From: PALSA-1006 sp964571195
GTDB taxonomy: Bacteria > Pseudomonadota > Gammaproteobacteria > Burkholderiales > Gallionellaceae
DNA: 64,000 nt
Assembly: GCA_964571195.1 (NCBI GenBank)
Contig: CAZNAD010000001.1
Coordinates: 124,001-188,000, forward strand
Direction of reading: 5' to 3'
In this document: piece by piece, positions 42,580 to 52,250 of the stretch
Numbering within the stretch: the first letter of the stretch is position 1
Layout: each line of letters opens with the position of its first letter
Notes under the pieces: generated by a model
Seen by the model: only the letters and a program-made list of their open reading frames with translations
Databases searched by the model: none
Told to the model about the DNA's origin: nothing
Program-made: the position numbers and the translations under genes

Positions 42580-45315
42580 ATGACTGTGACCCGCCGCGAA
42601 TTCCTCAAGCAAAGTGTGATCGTTTCTTCCGCTGCGGCGACCGTGGGGTTGCCCATGGGCGAGTTGGCCGAGGCCGCCACCAAAAAAGCCGAAGCAGGCT
42701 GGCGCTGGGATCGCGGCGTCTGCCGTTTCTGCGGTGTGGGCTGCGGCATCCAGATTGCCACTGAGAAGGGGCGCATCGTCGCTACCAAAGCAGATGTGGA
42801 TGCTCCGGTGAATCGCGGGCTTAACTGCATCAAGGGGTATTTCAACGGCAAGATCCTGTACGGCAAAGACCGACTTACGCAACCTCTGCTGCGCATGAAG
42901 AACGGCAAGTTCGACAAGAAGGGTGATTTTGTTACGGTCACTTGGGAGCGCGCCTTTGAGGAGATGGCGAAGCAGTTCAAGCGCCACTATCAGGCGCTGG
43001 GTCCCACCGGTGTCGGTTTTTTCGGTTCGGGGCAGCAGACCGTGCAGGAAGGATATGCCGCCGTGAAGCTGTTCAAGGCCGGTTTTCGCAGTAACAACAT
43101 CGATCCGAACGCGCGCCATTGTATGGCTTCGGCGGTGGCGGCTTTCATGCAGACTTTCGGCATCGACGAACCTTCCGGCAACTACGATGACATCGAGCTG
43201 ACCGACACGATGGTGCTGTGGGGTGCCAACATGGCGGAGATGCACCCGGTGTTGTGGACGCGCGTCACCGACCGCAAGTTGAGTCATCCCGAAACCAAAG
43301 TGGTCAATCTGACCACCGCCAGCAACATGTCTTCCGGCATCGCCGATCTGGAGATCATCTTCAAACCGCAGACCGATCTGGCCATCATGAATTATCTGGC
43401 GCGTGAGATCGTGACGCGCAATGCGATCAATTGGGATTTCGTGAACAGTCACTGCGTGTTCGCCGCCGGGCCGACCGATATCGGTTATGGCATGCGTGGT
43501 TCGGACAAATTCGATTATCCCGCCGAAAAAATCATCAACGGCAAAGAACTGTCCGTGCAATTAAGCGAGGCGGAAGCCGTCGCGCAGGGCGGCATTGCGG
43601 GAGCCACCGTGGCGCAGAAGAACCGTACCACTCCCGATAAACATTGGTTGATCCAGTTCGAGGATTTCAAAAAAGGGATTGAGCCTTACACGCTCGATTT
43701 CGTGGCTGCGCTAGCCAAGGGAGATGCGGACGAGTCACTGGAGGACTTCAAACTCAAACTCCAGCAACTGGCCGATCTGTATATCGAAAAGACCCGCAAG
43801 GTGGTGAGCTTCTGGACCATGGGTTTCAACCAGCATCAGCGCGGCACCTGGGTCAACGAGCAGGCTTACACCATCCATCTTCTGCTTGGTAAACAGGCGA
43901 TGCCGGGTAACGGTGCGTTCTCGCTCACCGGTCAGCCTTCGGCCTGCGGTACGGCGCGCGAGGTGGGAGTGTTCGCCCATCGTTTGCCGGCCGATATGGT
44001 GGTGAACAATCTGGAGCATCGGGTGTTTTCCGAACATCTGTGGCGTCTTCCAGCCAAGACACTCAATCCCAAGGTGGGCAGTCACTTTACCAAGCTGTTG
44101 CGCGACTTGGAGGGCGGGCAAGTGAAATGGGCGTGGGTGCAGGTGTGCAATCCGTTCCAGGATACCGCCAACGCCAACCACTGGATCAAAGCCGCGCGCG
44201 AACTGGACAACTTCATCGTGGTGTCGGATGTCTATCCCGGCATCTCCACCAAGGTCGCCGATCTGATCCTGCCTTCCGCGATGGTCTTCGAAAAATGGGG
44301 CGCATACGGCAACGCCGAGCGGCGCACGCAGATGTGGCGCGAACAAGTGCCGCCGCCGGGACAGGCGCGCAGCGATGTCTGGCAGATCATGGAGTTCTCC
44401 AAGCACTTCAAGCTGAAAGAAGTGTGGGGCGAGCAAAAGGTCCCCGGCCTGAAAGAAGATGGCTTCCCCGAAGGCAAGCTGCCGGATGTGCTGGCAGCTT
44501 CCGGCCATGCTCCCGAGACCAGTCTGTACGATGTGTTGTTCGCCACTCAGGCCAACCGCAAGTTCAAATGGCCGGATGCCGTCGCCAAGGGGCATGACAA
44601 CCACACGGCTAAGCTGCTGGGTGGGGAATGGTTCCCCGAGAAGGCGCTGTTCGAGGAATATGCCAAGTTCGGTCGCGGCCATGCCCATGATCTGGCTGAG
44701 TTCGACGTGTATTTCCGCGACGATGTGCGCGGTTTGAAATGGCCGGTAGTGAACGGTAAGGAAACGCACTGGCGCTTCAACGAGGAGTATGACCCGTATG
44801 TGAAGAAGGGCAACGGTTTCGAGTTCTACGGCACGGCCTTCAAGTCACTGCCCAGCGGCGATCTGAACGGCATCACCGACCAGAACAAGACCGCGATACC
44901 GGGTAAGGCCAAGATATTCTTCCGTCCCTACGCGGCCCCGGTGGAAGAGCCGGATCACGAGTACGACCTGTGGTTGAGCACGGGCCGTGTGCTGGAGCAT
45001 TGGCATTCCGGCACGATGACGCGACGCGTGCGCGAGCTGCATTGGGCTGTACCTACCGCGCTGATCTATATGCATCCGGCCGATGCGAAATCGCGCGGTC
45101 TCAAGCGCGAAGATACGGCCTGGATCGAGTCACGGCGCGGCAAGATCAAGGCGGTGGTGGAGACGAGCGGGCGCAACCGCCCGCCGAAAGGACTGGTGTT
45201 CGTGCCCTGGTTCGACGAGGGCGTGTTCATCAACAAGGTCACTCTGGATGCCACGTGTCCGATCTCAAAACAGACCGACTTCAAGAAGTGTGCGGTCAAG
45301 ATATACAAGGCCTAG
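42580..45315 (+). CDS. napA: Periplasmic nitrate reductase catalytic subunit
   Basis: A 911-aa molybdopterin/4Fe-4S enzyme reducing nitrate in the periplasm. Tat signal with TRREFLKQS (R5-R6). 4Fe-4S cysteines C48, C51, C55 and C83; molybdenum-ligand Cys C181 (ARHCMASAV). NapB follows 27 bp downstream. It is longer than typical E. coli NapA (~830 aa), with an extra segment near residues 290-400. No napD, napC or napF-H genes are in the adjacent ~5 kb; electron donation to NapB is therefore unexplained here. Confidence 0.95.
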   Translation: MTVTRREFLKQSVIVSSAAATVGLPMGELAEAATKKAEAGWRWDRGVCRFCGVGCGIQIATEKGRIVATKADVDAPVNRGLNCIKGYFNGKILYGKDRLTQPLLRMKNGKFDKKGDFVTVTWERAFEEMAKQFKRHYQALGPTGVGFFGSGQQTVQEGYAAVKLFKAGFRSNNIDPNARHCMASAVAAFMQTFGIDEPSGNYDDIELTDTMVLWGANMAEMHPVLWTRVTDRKLSHPETKVVNLTTASNMSSGIADLEIIFKPQTDLAIMNYLAREIVTRNAINWDFVNSHCVFAAGPTDIGYGMRGSDKFDYPAEKIINGKELSVQLSEAEAVAQGGIAGATVAQKNRTTPDKHWLIQFEDFKKGIEPYTLDFVAALAKGDADESLEDFKLKLQQLADLYIEKTRKVVSFWTMGFNQHQRGTWVNEQAYTIHLLLGKQAMPGNGAFSLTGQPSACGTAREVGVFAHRLPADMVVNNLEHRVFSEHLWRLPAKTLNPKVGSHFTKLLRDLEGGQVKWAWVQVCNPFQDTANANHWIKAARELDNFIVVSDVYPGISTKVADLILPSAMVFEKWGAYGNAERRTQMWREQVPPPGQARSDVWQIMEFSKHFKLKEVWGEQKVPGLKEDGFPEGKLPDVLAASGHAPETSLYDVLFATQANRKFKWPDAVAKGHDNHTAKLLGGEWFPEKALFEEYAKFGRGHAHDLAEFDVYFRDDVRGLKWPVVNGKETHWRFNEEYDPYVKKGNGFEFYGTAFKSLPSGDLNGITDQNKTAIPGKAKIFFRPYAAPVEEPDHEYDLWLSTGRVLEHWHSGTMTRRVRELHWAVPTALIYMHPADAKSRGLKREDTAWIESRRGKIKAVVETSGRNRPPKGLVFVPWFDEGVFINKVTLDATCPISKQTDFKKCAVKIYKA

Positions 45316-45342
45316 TCCATCAATTCGAGCAGGAGAGACAAA

Positions 45343-45816
45343 ATGCGTATCCACCATCTTTGTGCAGCCGTCGTGTTGATGTGGAGCGGGGCGGTATCGG
45401 CCCAGACCATTGCCCCCGATAGCACGGGTCTGAGCAAGGGGAGTGTGTTCGATATTCCCACCTTGCAGGTCTATCGTTATAAGGGCGGCGCGCCGGGAGA
45501 GAACAAGCCGTTGCCGCGCGCCTTCCTCAATGCGCCGCCGCAGATATCACACGACATCGTGGATTTTCTGCCCATCACCGCGCAGAGCAATCTGTGTGTC
45601 GCCTGCCATGAGCAAAGGGGAGAGTGGGGCAAGAAGCGCGCGGCGGGAGCACCCACGCCCATTCCGCCCAGCCACTACACCGATCTGCGCGCGGCGCCTA
45701 GCAAGGTGACCGACCGGCTGATCGGGGCGCGTTTCAACTGCAACCAGTGCCACGTTGCACAGACCAATGCACCGGCGCTGGTGGAGAACACCTTTGGTGC
45801 GCGGCGTGCGCGCTGA
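45343..45816 (+). CDS. napB: Periplasmic nitrate reductase diheme cytochrome subunit
   Basis: A 157-aa diheme cytochrome c with signal peptide (residues 1-20). Two CXXCH motifs: CVACH (C85-H89) and CNQCH (C133-H137); distal histidines are likely in SHDIVDF and PPSHYTDL. It transfers electrons to NapA. AGGAGAG lies before the ATG. It is convergent with rsmB. Confidence 0.95.
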   Translation: MRIHHLCAAVVLMWSGAVSAQTIAPDSTGLSKGSVFDIPTLQVYRYKGGAPGENKPLPRAFLNAPPQISHDIVDFLPITAQSNLCVACHEQRGEWGKKRAAGAPTPIPPSHYTDLRAAPSKVTDRLIGARFNCNQCHVAQTNAPALVENTFGARRAR

Positions 45817-45828
45817 GCCGGTGCGCGC

Positions 45829-47103
45829 TTAGGACTTGCGTTCCAGCACGGCGGCAAAGAAGCCGTCGGTGCCGTGTTGTTGCGGCAGCAGTTGCAGGTA
45901 GTCGCCCATCTCTAGCGCGATCTTCTGTTGTGCCAGCGCCTCACCGGCGGGCAGCAGGGTGAATCCCGGATGCTGGGTGAGGAAGCTTGCTACGATTGCC
46001 TGATTCTCTTCGTTCAGTACGCTGCAAGTCGCATAGACCAATCGTCCGCCTATCTTCACCAGCTTGCTCGCCGCAGTGAGGATGGCGGCCTGCTTCTGGG
46101 TCAATTCGGCCAGACTCTTTTCCGACTGGCGGAACTTGAGGTCGGGATTGCGGCGCAGGGTGCCCAGTCCGCTGCACGGCGCATCCACCAGCACGCGGTC
46201 GATCTTGCCTGCGAGGCGTTTGATCTTGCTGTCGTTCTCGTGCGCGATGAGTTGCGGTTGCACGTTGCTCAAACCGGAGCGCGCGAGACGCGGCTTCAGG
46301 TTGGCGAGGCGTTTTTCGGAGATGTCCCAGGCATACAAACGGCCCTGCGAATTCATCATCGCGCCGAGCATCAGCGTCTTGCCGCCCGCACCGGCACAGA
46401 AGTCCACCACCATATCGTTGCGTTTGGGGGCCAGCAAGAAGCCTAATAACTGACTGCCTTCGTCCTGCACCTCGAAACGTCCGCCGAGGAATAGCGGGCT
46501 TTTGTTGAGTGCGGGTTTGCCGGAGACGCGGATGCCGAGCGGCGAGTATGGCGTGGCCACGGCTTGCACACCTTCGGCACTCAGTCCGTGCAGCAACTCG
46601 TCGCGGTTGGCCTTGAGGCTGTTCACGCGCAGGTCGAGCGGTGCGGCGGCTTGCATGGACAAGCCCAGCGCCAGGATGTCCTGTTCGCTGCGATGTGCGC
46701 GCAATTTTTCGATGATCCATTCGGGCAGTTCGGTCTGGATGGACAAGGGCAGCTCTTCGATTTTGATGCCTTTTACTTGTCCCAGCCATTCCGCTTCGTT
46801 GACCTTGAACAGCGGGGTGAGTTCGCGTACGTTGTAGCCGCCGAAACGCACCCAGTAGGCCAGTGCCATGCGGCGCGGCGTGGCTTTGTTGGCGGCCGCA
46901 GCCGGGGTGGTACAAGCATGTTCCAGCAGCAGGCGGTGGCGCAACACGCCGAACACCGTTTCGGCGATCAGCGCGCGTTCGTTCGAGCCGACACGTTCTG
47001 CCTGAAAGAAATAACGCAGAGAGGTGTCGGCGGGATGTTCCAGCGGCAGGATGGTGCGCAATGCCTGGATGACGAGGTCGAGACGGTATTCGGTGATGAG
47101 CAT
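45829..47103 (-). CDS. rsmB: 16S rRNA m5C methyltransferase, RsmB-type
   Basis: A 424-aa NOL1/NOP2/Sun-family enzyme. Carries the N-terminal NusB-like domain (~1-150), AdoMet site DFCAGAGGKTLMLGA, and the two cysteines in DAPCSGLG and YATCSVLNEEN. RsmB usually methylates C967 of 16S rRNA; specificity here rests on domain layout. Ends 13 bp from napB (convergent). DUF3108 and purN genes lie upstream on the same strand. Confidence 0.9.
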   Translation of the reverse strand: MLITEYRLDLVIQALRTILPLEHPADTSLRYFFQAERVGSNERALIAETVFGVLRHRLLLEHACTTPAAAANKATPRRMALAYWVRFGGYNVRELTPLFKVNEAEWLGQVKGIKIEELPLSIQTELPEWIIEKLRAHRSEQDILALGLSMQAAAPLDLRVNSLKANRDELLHGLSAEGVQAVATPYSPLGIRVSGKPALNKSPLFLGGRFEVQDEGSQLLGFLLAPKRNDMVVDFCAGAGGKTLMLGAMMNSQGRLYAWDISEKRLANLKPRLARSGLSNVQPQLIAHENDSKIKRLAGKIDRVLVDAPCSGLGTLRRNPDLKFRQSEKSLAELTQKQAAILTAASKLVKIGGRLVYATCSVLNEENQAIVASFLTQHPGFTLLPAGEALAQQKIALEMGDYLQLLPQQHGTDGFFAAVLERKS

Positions 47104-47192
47104 GGGGAAACCTTTAATGAACTTTAACGAGGTGTCTGCGCGACGGAGCCGGGCGCGACAAATCGGGCGCGCAGTTTAACAGATGGGCGGGT

Positions 47193-48287
47193 TTATTCGT
47201 CCGCCACGCGAATATCCGTGATGACCGCCTCGGCGGCGATGTTGCCGTCCGGTTCGATATAACGCATCTTGACCGGGAACAGGCGATACTCCTGCGCGAA
47301 CCAGATCTCCAGCCCTTCTTTGCCGGGCGGGTGTTGTTTGCGGAAATGCACGGTCTGTAGTGTGCCCATCGGCGTTTCGAGCTGTTCCTCAAACACGACC
47401 TCGAAGTTGTATTTCTCGAAACGTTTCCCCGTGCCGATGTTGATGGTGACGATCTCTTCCCGCTGGCGCATCGGCGGGAACTGGTAGAGGATGCTCAGGA
47501 TATCCTGAGCCTGAGCCGGTAACGTGACTTCACCGCCTTGCGAAAAACGGAGCGCGTGATTGGCCCAGTCGAACGTCGCACTGTGGGAGCGCACACCGTC
47601 ACTGTCGGTGACTTCCTCGGTGAACGATTCCGGTCTGAGGGTCTGCTGTGTCGCTGATCCGACGCTGGTCTGTACCATGCGGTAGCTCTTCAGCAGACTG
47701 GCCAGTCCGGTGGTCTGCACGCTGGCTTTGAGTGTGTAACGGCCATCTTCGACCTCCAGCTCGTGTATCGACTCGCCGAGTTTGAAACCGTCCTGTCCCT
47801 TGTAAATATTGAACTTGAGCCGGGCACGTTTCGGTAGCGGCGGGCGTTGCGGCTCCGGCGGTGTGGCTTCACTCATCACGGGTTGGGGGGGGGCTTCGGC
47901 GGGAGCGCTGGCTGCGGCGAGTTCCTGCGCCGCGACGGGAGTGCTGGCCGCAACGATTTCTTCCGCAGCGGCTGGAGCGCTGGCGGCGAGCGGGGCGCTT
48001 TGTGCCAGCGGTACCTCCGCTGCGATTTCGGGTTCGGGCAGCACCTGTGGTTTGGGTGGTGCCTTGGGTTTCGGTTTGGGGCGAGCCAGTTTCGCGCTGG
48101 TCTTGGGCAGAGGTTCGAGTTTGGCGACCAGCGGCTGCATTTCGGGTTCGAAACGGGGTAGTTCGATTTCGGGCAGCCACAACACCAGTCCGTGCAGCAA
48201 TACCGATACTGCGACGGCGAAGGTGAAGCGACGGGTCGGGGTGGCGAGGGATACGCGCACGGCTGCGGGGAACCGCATGTCGCTCAA
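47193..48287 (-). CDS. DUF3108 domain protein with a TonB-like N-terminus
   Basis: A 364-aa protein. An uncleaved N-terminal membrane segment (FAVAVSVLLHGLVLWLP) is followed by a Pro/Lys-rich region (ARPKPKPKAPPKPQVLPEPEIAAEVPL) reminiscent of TonB-type spacers. The C-terminal ~200 residues are DUF3108 (ARLKFNIYKGQDGFKLGESIHELEVEDGRYTLKAS). Likely anchored in the inner membrane and reaching into the periplasm. Its start overlaps the purN stop by 4 bp. Function unknown. Confidence 0.85.
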   Translation of the reverse strand: MSDMRFPAAVRVSLATPTRRFTFAVAVSVLLHGLVLWLPEIELPRFEPEMQPLVAKLEPLPKTSAKLARPKPKPKAPPKPQVLPEPEIAAEVPLAQSAPLAASAPAAAEEIVAASTPVAAQELAAASAPAEAPPQPVMSEATPPEPQRPPLPKRARLKFNIYKGQDGFKLGESIHELEVEDGRYTLKASVQTTGLASLLKSYRMVQTSVGSATQQTLRPESFTEEVTDSDGVRSHSATFDWANHALRFSQGGEVTLPAQAQDILSILYQFPPMRQREEIVTINIGTGKRFEKYNFEVVFEEQLETPMGTLQTVHFRKQHPPGKEGLEIWFAQEYRLFPVKMRYIEPDGNIAAEAVITDIRVADE

Positions 48288-48922
48288 CTCAATCCGGGCG
48301 AGACGAGGGCGCTGCCAGGTTGTTCCAGACGGTCACTGGCGACGCGGCCCTGCGCATCCAGCCACACCTGCTCGCGGCATATCCAGCGCACGGCCTGCGG
48401 ATAGATGCGGTGCTCTTCGTGCAGTACCCGTGCCGACAGGCTCGCGGGTGTGTCATCGCGCAGCACGGGCACGGCGGCCTGGATGATGATGGGCCCGGCA
48501 TCCAGCGTCGGGGTGACGAAATGCACCGTGCAGCCGTGGATCTTCACGCCATCCTGCAATGCCCGTTCATGGGTGTGGGTGCCCGCGTAGGCAGGCAACA
48601 GGGAAGGATGGATGTTGATGAGCCGGCCACGGTAAGACTCCACAAAATCGTCGGTGAGAATACGCATGAACCCGGCCAACACGACGAGATCGGCGCGGTA
48701 ACCGTCGATCACTTGCGCGAGTGCGGCATCAAACGCGGCACGGTCGGCATAATCGCGATGGGACACCACTGCGGTAGCGATGCCGTGTTCTTTGGCGACC
48801 GCCAGACCACCGGCATCGGCCTTGTTGCTGATGACCGCAACGATCTCACAGGGCAGCTCGGCTTCCAGCAACGATTGCATGTTGCTGCCGCGACCGGAGA
48901 TGAGGATGACGATTCTTTTCAC
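48284..48922 (-). CDS. purN: Phosphoribosylglycinamide formyltransferase
   Basis: A 212-aa purine enzyme transferring formyl from 10-formyl-THF to GAR. Motifs IVILISGRGSNMQSLL and the catalytic stretch RLINIHPSLLPAYAGTHTHERAL. It lies 3 bp after purM, co-transcribed. Its tail overlaps DUF3108. Confidence 0.96.
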   Translation of the reverse strand: MKRIVILISGRGSNMQSLLEAELPCEIVAVISNKADAGGLAVAKEHGIATAVVSHRDYADRAAFDAALAQVIDGYRADLVVLAGFMRILTDDFVESYRGRLINIHPSLLPAYAGTHTHERALQDGVKIHGCTVHFVTPTLDAGPIIIQAAVPVLRDDTPASLSARVLHEEHRIYPQAVRWICREQVWLDAQGRVASDRLEQPGSALVSPGLS

Positions 48923-48925
48923 AGC

Positions 48926-49969
48926 TTAGCGAACTTGAGTCTGATGCTCGTCACCGTTACGCGCGCGGATCACGCCGATACGCGAGACGGTCTCGCCCGC
49001 TGCTTGCAGATGTTTGATTGCCGCATCCGCATCCGCTGCCGAAATGATGACCACCATGCCGATACCGCAGTTGAAGGTGCGGAACATTTCCTGTGCTTCG
49101 ACGTTGCCGCCTTCCTGTAGCCAGTTGAACAGCTTGGGCATTTTCCATGTTGTGCTGTCGATGTCGGCCACCACGTTGGCGGGCAACACGCGCGGCACGT
49201 TTTCGGTGATGCCGCCGCCGGTGATGTGCGCCATGCCTTTAACGGTGATCTGTTGCATCAGCGACAGCAGCGGCTTCACATACAAACGGGTGGGCGCCAT
49301 GATGCAGTCGGCCAGCGAGCGGTCGCCGTCGAACTTGGCGTTCAGGTCTGGATGCGAACGTTCGATAATCTTGCGCACCAGCGAGTAGCCGTTGGAGTGC
49401 GCGCCGTTGGAGGCCAAGCCCAGCACTACATCGCCCGTCTTGATGTGTTCACCGGTGATGATTTTGGATTTTTCCACCACGCCGACGGCGAAGCCCGCGA
49501 GGTCGTATTCGCCGACCGGGTACATGCCGGGCATCTCGGCGGTCTCGCCACCGATCAGTGCGCAACCGGAATCTTCACAGCCTTTGGCGATGCCCTTGAT
49601 GACTTCGGTGGCAGCGGGCACATCGAGCTTGCCGCAGGCGAAATAGTCGAGGAAGAACAGCGGCTCGGCACCCTGCACCAGAATATCGTTCACACTCATA
49701 GCGACGAGGTCGATACCGACGGTGTCGTGGCGGTTGAGTTCGAACGCCAGCTTGAGTTTGGTACCCACGCCGTCGGTGCCGGAGACCAGTACCGGCTCTT
49801 TGTATTTTTTCGAGATCTCCACCAGTCCGCCGAAACCGCCGATGCCGGACAGCACTTCGGGGCGCATGGTACGCTTGGCAAAAGGTTTGATGTTCTCGAC
49901 CAGTTGATCGCCCGCGTCGATATCGACACCGGCATCGCGGTAGGAAAGGCTGTTGGCTGGGGTGCTCAA
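48926..49969 (-). CDS. purM: Phosphoribosylformylglycinamidine cyclo-ligase
   Basis: A 347-aa ATP-dependent AIR synthetase in purine synthesis. Signature: VLSGIGGFGGLVEI, VSGTDGVGTKLKLAFE, GIDLVAMSVNDILVQGAEPLFFLDYFACGKL. Typical length. Divergent from hda, with 132 bp between starts. Confidence 0.97.
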   Translation of the reverse strand: MSTPANSLSYRDAGVDIDAGDQLVENIKPFAKRTMRPEVLSGIGGFGGLVEISKKYKEPVLVSGTDGVGTKLKLAFELNRHDTVGIDLVAMSVNDILVQGAEPLFFLDYFACGKLDVPAATEVIKGIAKGCEDSGCALIGGETAEMPGMYPVGEYDLAGFAVGVVEKSKIITGEHIKTGDVVLGLASNGAHSNGYSLVRKIIERSHPDLNAKFDGDRSLADCIMAPTRLYVKPLLSLMQQITVKGMAHITGGGITENVPRVLPANVVADIDSTTWKMPKLFNWLQEGGNVEAQEMFRTFNCGIGMVVIISAADADAAIKHLQAAGETVSRIGVIRARNGDEHQTQVR

Positions 49970-50101
49970 GTTGAGTTCTCGCTTTCTTCGGGATAAAGTG
50001 CTGTCCGTTTTCGGAAGGCGGATTTTACCTGAAATGCCCCGGACTCGCTTCCCCGCGCACTGTTAAGGACGGGTTACACCGCCCTTGTTATCGGAATAGA
50101 C

Positions 50102-50770
50102 ATGACTCAACTGCTGTTAGGCATCGCCCCGCAATGGATTCCCTCACTGGAGAACTTCGTGGTCGGCCGCAATCTGGAATTGCACGCGGCCCTGCGCCAC
50201 GCGCTTGCCAGTAAGGGCGGCGAGCGCGGTTTTTATCTGTGGGGCGAGGCGGTCAGCGGCAAAAGCCATCTGTTGCAGGCCGTTGTGGCGCGCGCGCAGT
50301 CCTCGGGACTCAGTGCGGTCTATGCGCAGGGCGGGGTGCCGCCAGCGGCACAGGTGGTGGCGGTCGATGACGTGGAGAAGCTGGACGAAGCGGCGCAGGT
50401 CGCTTTATTCGAGTTATACAACCGGATGCGCGAGGCGGGCGGTCTGTTGCTGGTGAGCGGGCAATCTGCCCCGGCTCATGCGCAACTGCGCGACGATCTG
50501 CGCACCCGTCTGGGCTGGGGCATGGTCTATCAGGTGCAGGGATTGAACGACGCGGAGAAGTCGCAAGCCTTGCATGCCCATGCGGCTGCACGCGGCTTCG
50601 AGCTGCCGCTGGAAGTGACGCAGTATCTGCTGCGCCACGGACGGCGCGACCTGCCTTACCTGCTGGGCATGCTGGATGAATTGGATGCTTATTGCCTGCG
50701 CCACAAAAAACGCGCGGCAACCGTGCCGTTGTTGAAGGAAGTGATGAAGATACCGGGAGAGAACGATTGA
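50102..50770 (+). CDS. hda: DnaA regulatory inactivator Hda
   Basis: A 222-aa AAA+ paralogue of DnaA that, with the beta-clamp, stimulates DnaA-ATP hydrolysis. Clamp-binding motif near the start (QLLLGIAP); AAA region LWGEAVSGKSHLLQA; Asp-rich Walker B VVAVDDVEKLD. Stop overlaps the downstream TTG start. Confidence 0.93.
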   Translation: MTQLLLGIAPQWIPSLENFVVGRNLELHAALRHALASKGGERGFYLWGEAVSGKSHLLQAVVARAQSSGLSAVYAQGGVPPAAQVVAVDDVEKLDEAAQVALFELYNRMREAGGLLLVSGQSAPAHAQLRDDLRTRLGWGMVYQVQGLNDAEKSQALHAHAAARGFELPLEVTQYLLRHGRRDLPYLLGMLDELDAYCLRHKKRAATVPLLKEVMKIPGEND

Positions 50771-51429
50771 GATTGGCTTTGTTCGATTTAGACAATACCC
50801 TGCTGAGCGGGGACAGCGATTTCGAGTGGTCGCAATTCCTGATCGAGCAGGGCGTGCTCGACCGCGAACTGTTCGAGGCGAAGAACCTGAAGTTCTATGA
50901 GCAGTACAAAGCCGGGGTGCTGGACATCCACGAGTTCCTCGATTTCCAGTTGAAGCCGTTGTCGCGCCACGCGCGCAAGGTGCTGGATGCCTGGCACGAG
51001 GAGTTCATGCGTATCAAGGTGCGCCCGATGATGGGTGCCGCCGCGCGGGCGTTGGTGGCGAAACATCTGGCCGCAGAAGACATCTGCCTCATCATCACCG
51101 CGACCAACAGTTTTGTCACCGCGCCCATCGCGCGCGAGTTCGGCGTGCCGCATCTGATCGGGACGGATCCCGAGCAGGTCAACGGTGAATTCACCGGCAA
51201 TGTCGCGGGCATCCCGAGTTTTCGGGAGGGCAAGGTGACGCGTCTGGAGAACTGGATGGCGGAGCGCGGCTGGGACTGGTCGAGTTTCAGCGATACGACC
51301 TTTTACAGCGATTCTTTGAACGACCTGCCGTTACTTTCCAAAGTGAAACAACCGGTCGCTGTGGACCCGGACGCCACGTTGCGCGAACATGCGCAGCGTC
51401 ACGGCTGGCAGATCATCTCGCTGCGCTGA
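50767..51429 (+). CDS. HAD-superfamily phosphatase, IB subfamily (SerB-like)
   Basis: A 220-aa HAD hydrolase. N-terminal motif LFDLDNTLLSGDSD (nucleophile DxD), motif II in ITATNSF, motif IV DTTFYSDSLNDLPLL. I choose TTG 50767, which overlaps the hda stop (TTGA) and has GGGAG 8 bp upstream. Subfamily IB members act on phosphoserine, phosphatidylglycerol phosphate or lysophospholipids; the substrate here is open. hda plus this phosphatase is a familiar betaproteobacterial pair. Confidence 0.9.
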   Translation: MRLALFDLDNTLLSGDSDFEWSQFLIEQGVLDRELFEAKNLKFYEQYKAGVLDIHEFLDFQLKPLSRHARKVLDAWHEEFMRIKVRPMMGAAARALVAKHLAAEDICLIITATNSFVTAPIAREFGVPHLIGTDPEQVNGEFTGNVAGIPSFREGKVTRLENWMAERGWDWSSFSDTTFYSDSLNDLPLLSKVKQPVAVDPDATLREHAQRHGWQIISLR

Positions 51430-51436
51430 ACGCCCT

Positions 51437-52060
51437 TCAGCGCGGCATCCACACTGCCAGCAGCGCAATGAAGCCGAGTACGACCAGGCTTTGTTCGATC
51501 TGGCTGCGCACTTGGGCGGTCATGCTTTCATTGAGTCTGCGTTTCTCGTCTGCCATCGCCACTTCGACCGCTTCCAGATTTTCGAGTAGAGGGCGGTCGA
51601 TGCCTTTGACTTGCGTGTCCGCCTGAGCCGGATTGAAACCGCTTCTGGCCAGTGTTTCCATGCTGTTCTTGTACAAATCGAAGTTGGCCGCATGGGCTGT
51701 CGCAAAGTCTTTCATGCGCTGGTTGATCTCCCGTGTATCGTTCTGGCGCAGGATGTCCTGTGCTGCCGCAGCGACCTTCTGGTGCTGGGTCTCGAAGGCC
51801 TGCCAGTTCTTGGACAGGCTGGATTGGCTGTTGCTGCGCAATAACAGATTTTTCCATTCCTGCACTTCGTTCTTGAATTCGACCTGTAGTGTATGGATCA
51901 CGGAATAACGGTCGGTGACCACGTTCAGTTTGTTGTCCAGCTCGTTGGTGCTGTTCCAGATGATGTAGATCCAGAACAGGAAAGCGGCGGTCAAGCCGAT
52001 GCGTCCCATCACAGCCCAGGAGAATTTTGAACGTTTTGCTCTTTCGATCTTGATGGCCAT
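51437..52060 (-). CDS. Membrane-anchored four-helix sensor protein lacking an output domain
   Basis: A 207-aa protein with TM1 at ~15-37 (FSWAVMGRIGLTAAFLFWIYIIW), a ~150-residue periplasmic helical domain resembling the four-helix MCP ligand domain, and a final TM (SLVVLGFIALLAVWMPR) at the very C-terminus. No HAMP or cytoplasmic signalling domain follows, unlike an MCP. It is not followed by any gene on its strand. Start at 52060 chosen by fit to TM1. Convergent with the HAD gene. Confidence 0.7.
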   Translation of the reverse strand: MAIKIERAKRSKFSWAVMGRIGLTAAFLFWIYIIWNSTNELDNKLNVVTDRYSVIHTLQVEFKNEVQEWKNLLLRSNSQSSLSKNWQAFETQHQKVAAAAQDILRQNDTREINQRMKDFATAHAANFDLYKNSMETLARSGFNPAQADTQVKGIDRPLLENLEAVEVAMADEKRRLNESMTAQVRSQIEQSLVVLGFIALLAVWMPR

Positions 52061-52250
52061 CGTGCCGATTTCCTTGTGTGTGGTTGGTATGCGAAGTGAA
52101 GAGGATTCTACAATACCCGCCGCCTTTCCCGCACGCGGCGAGATTAAGAGCCGACTTTGCACTCGAAGTTCCGCAAGAAGTTCTATAATGCGCACCGATC
52201 CAGACAGATACCGTGCTTGCCGCACATTCCTGACCACTACTTCCATCATT

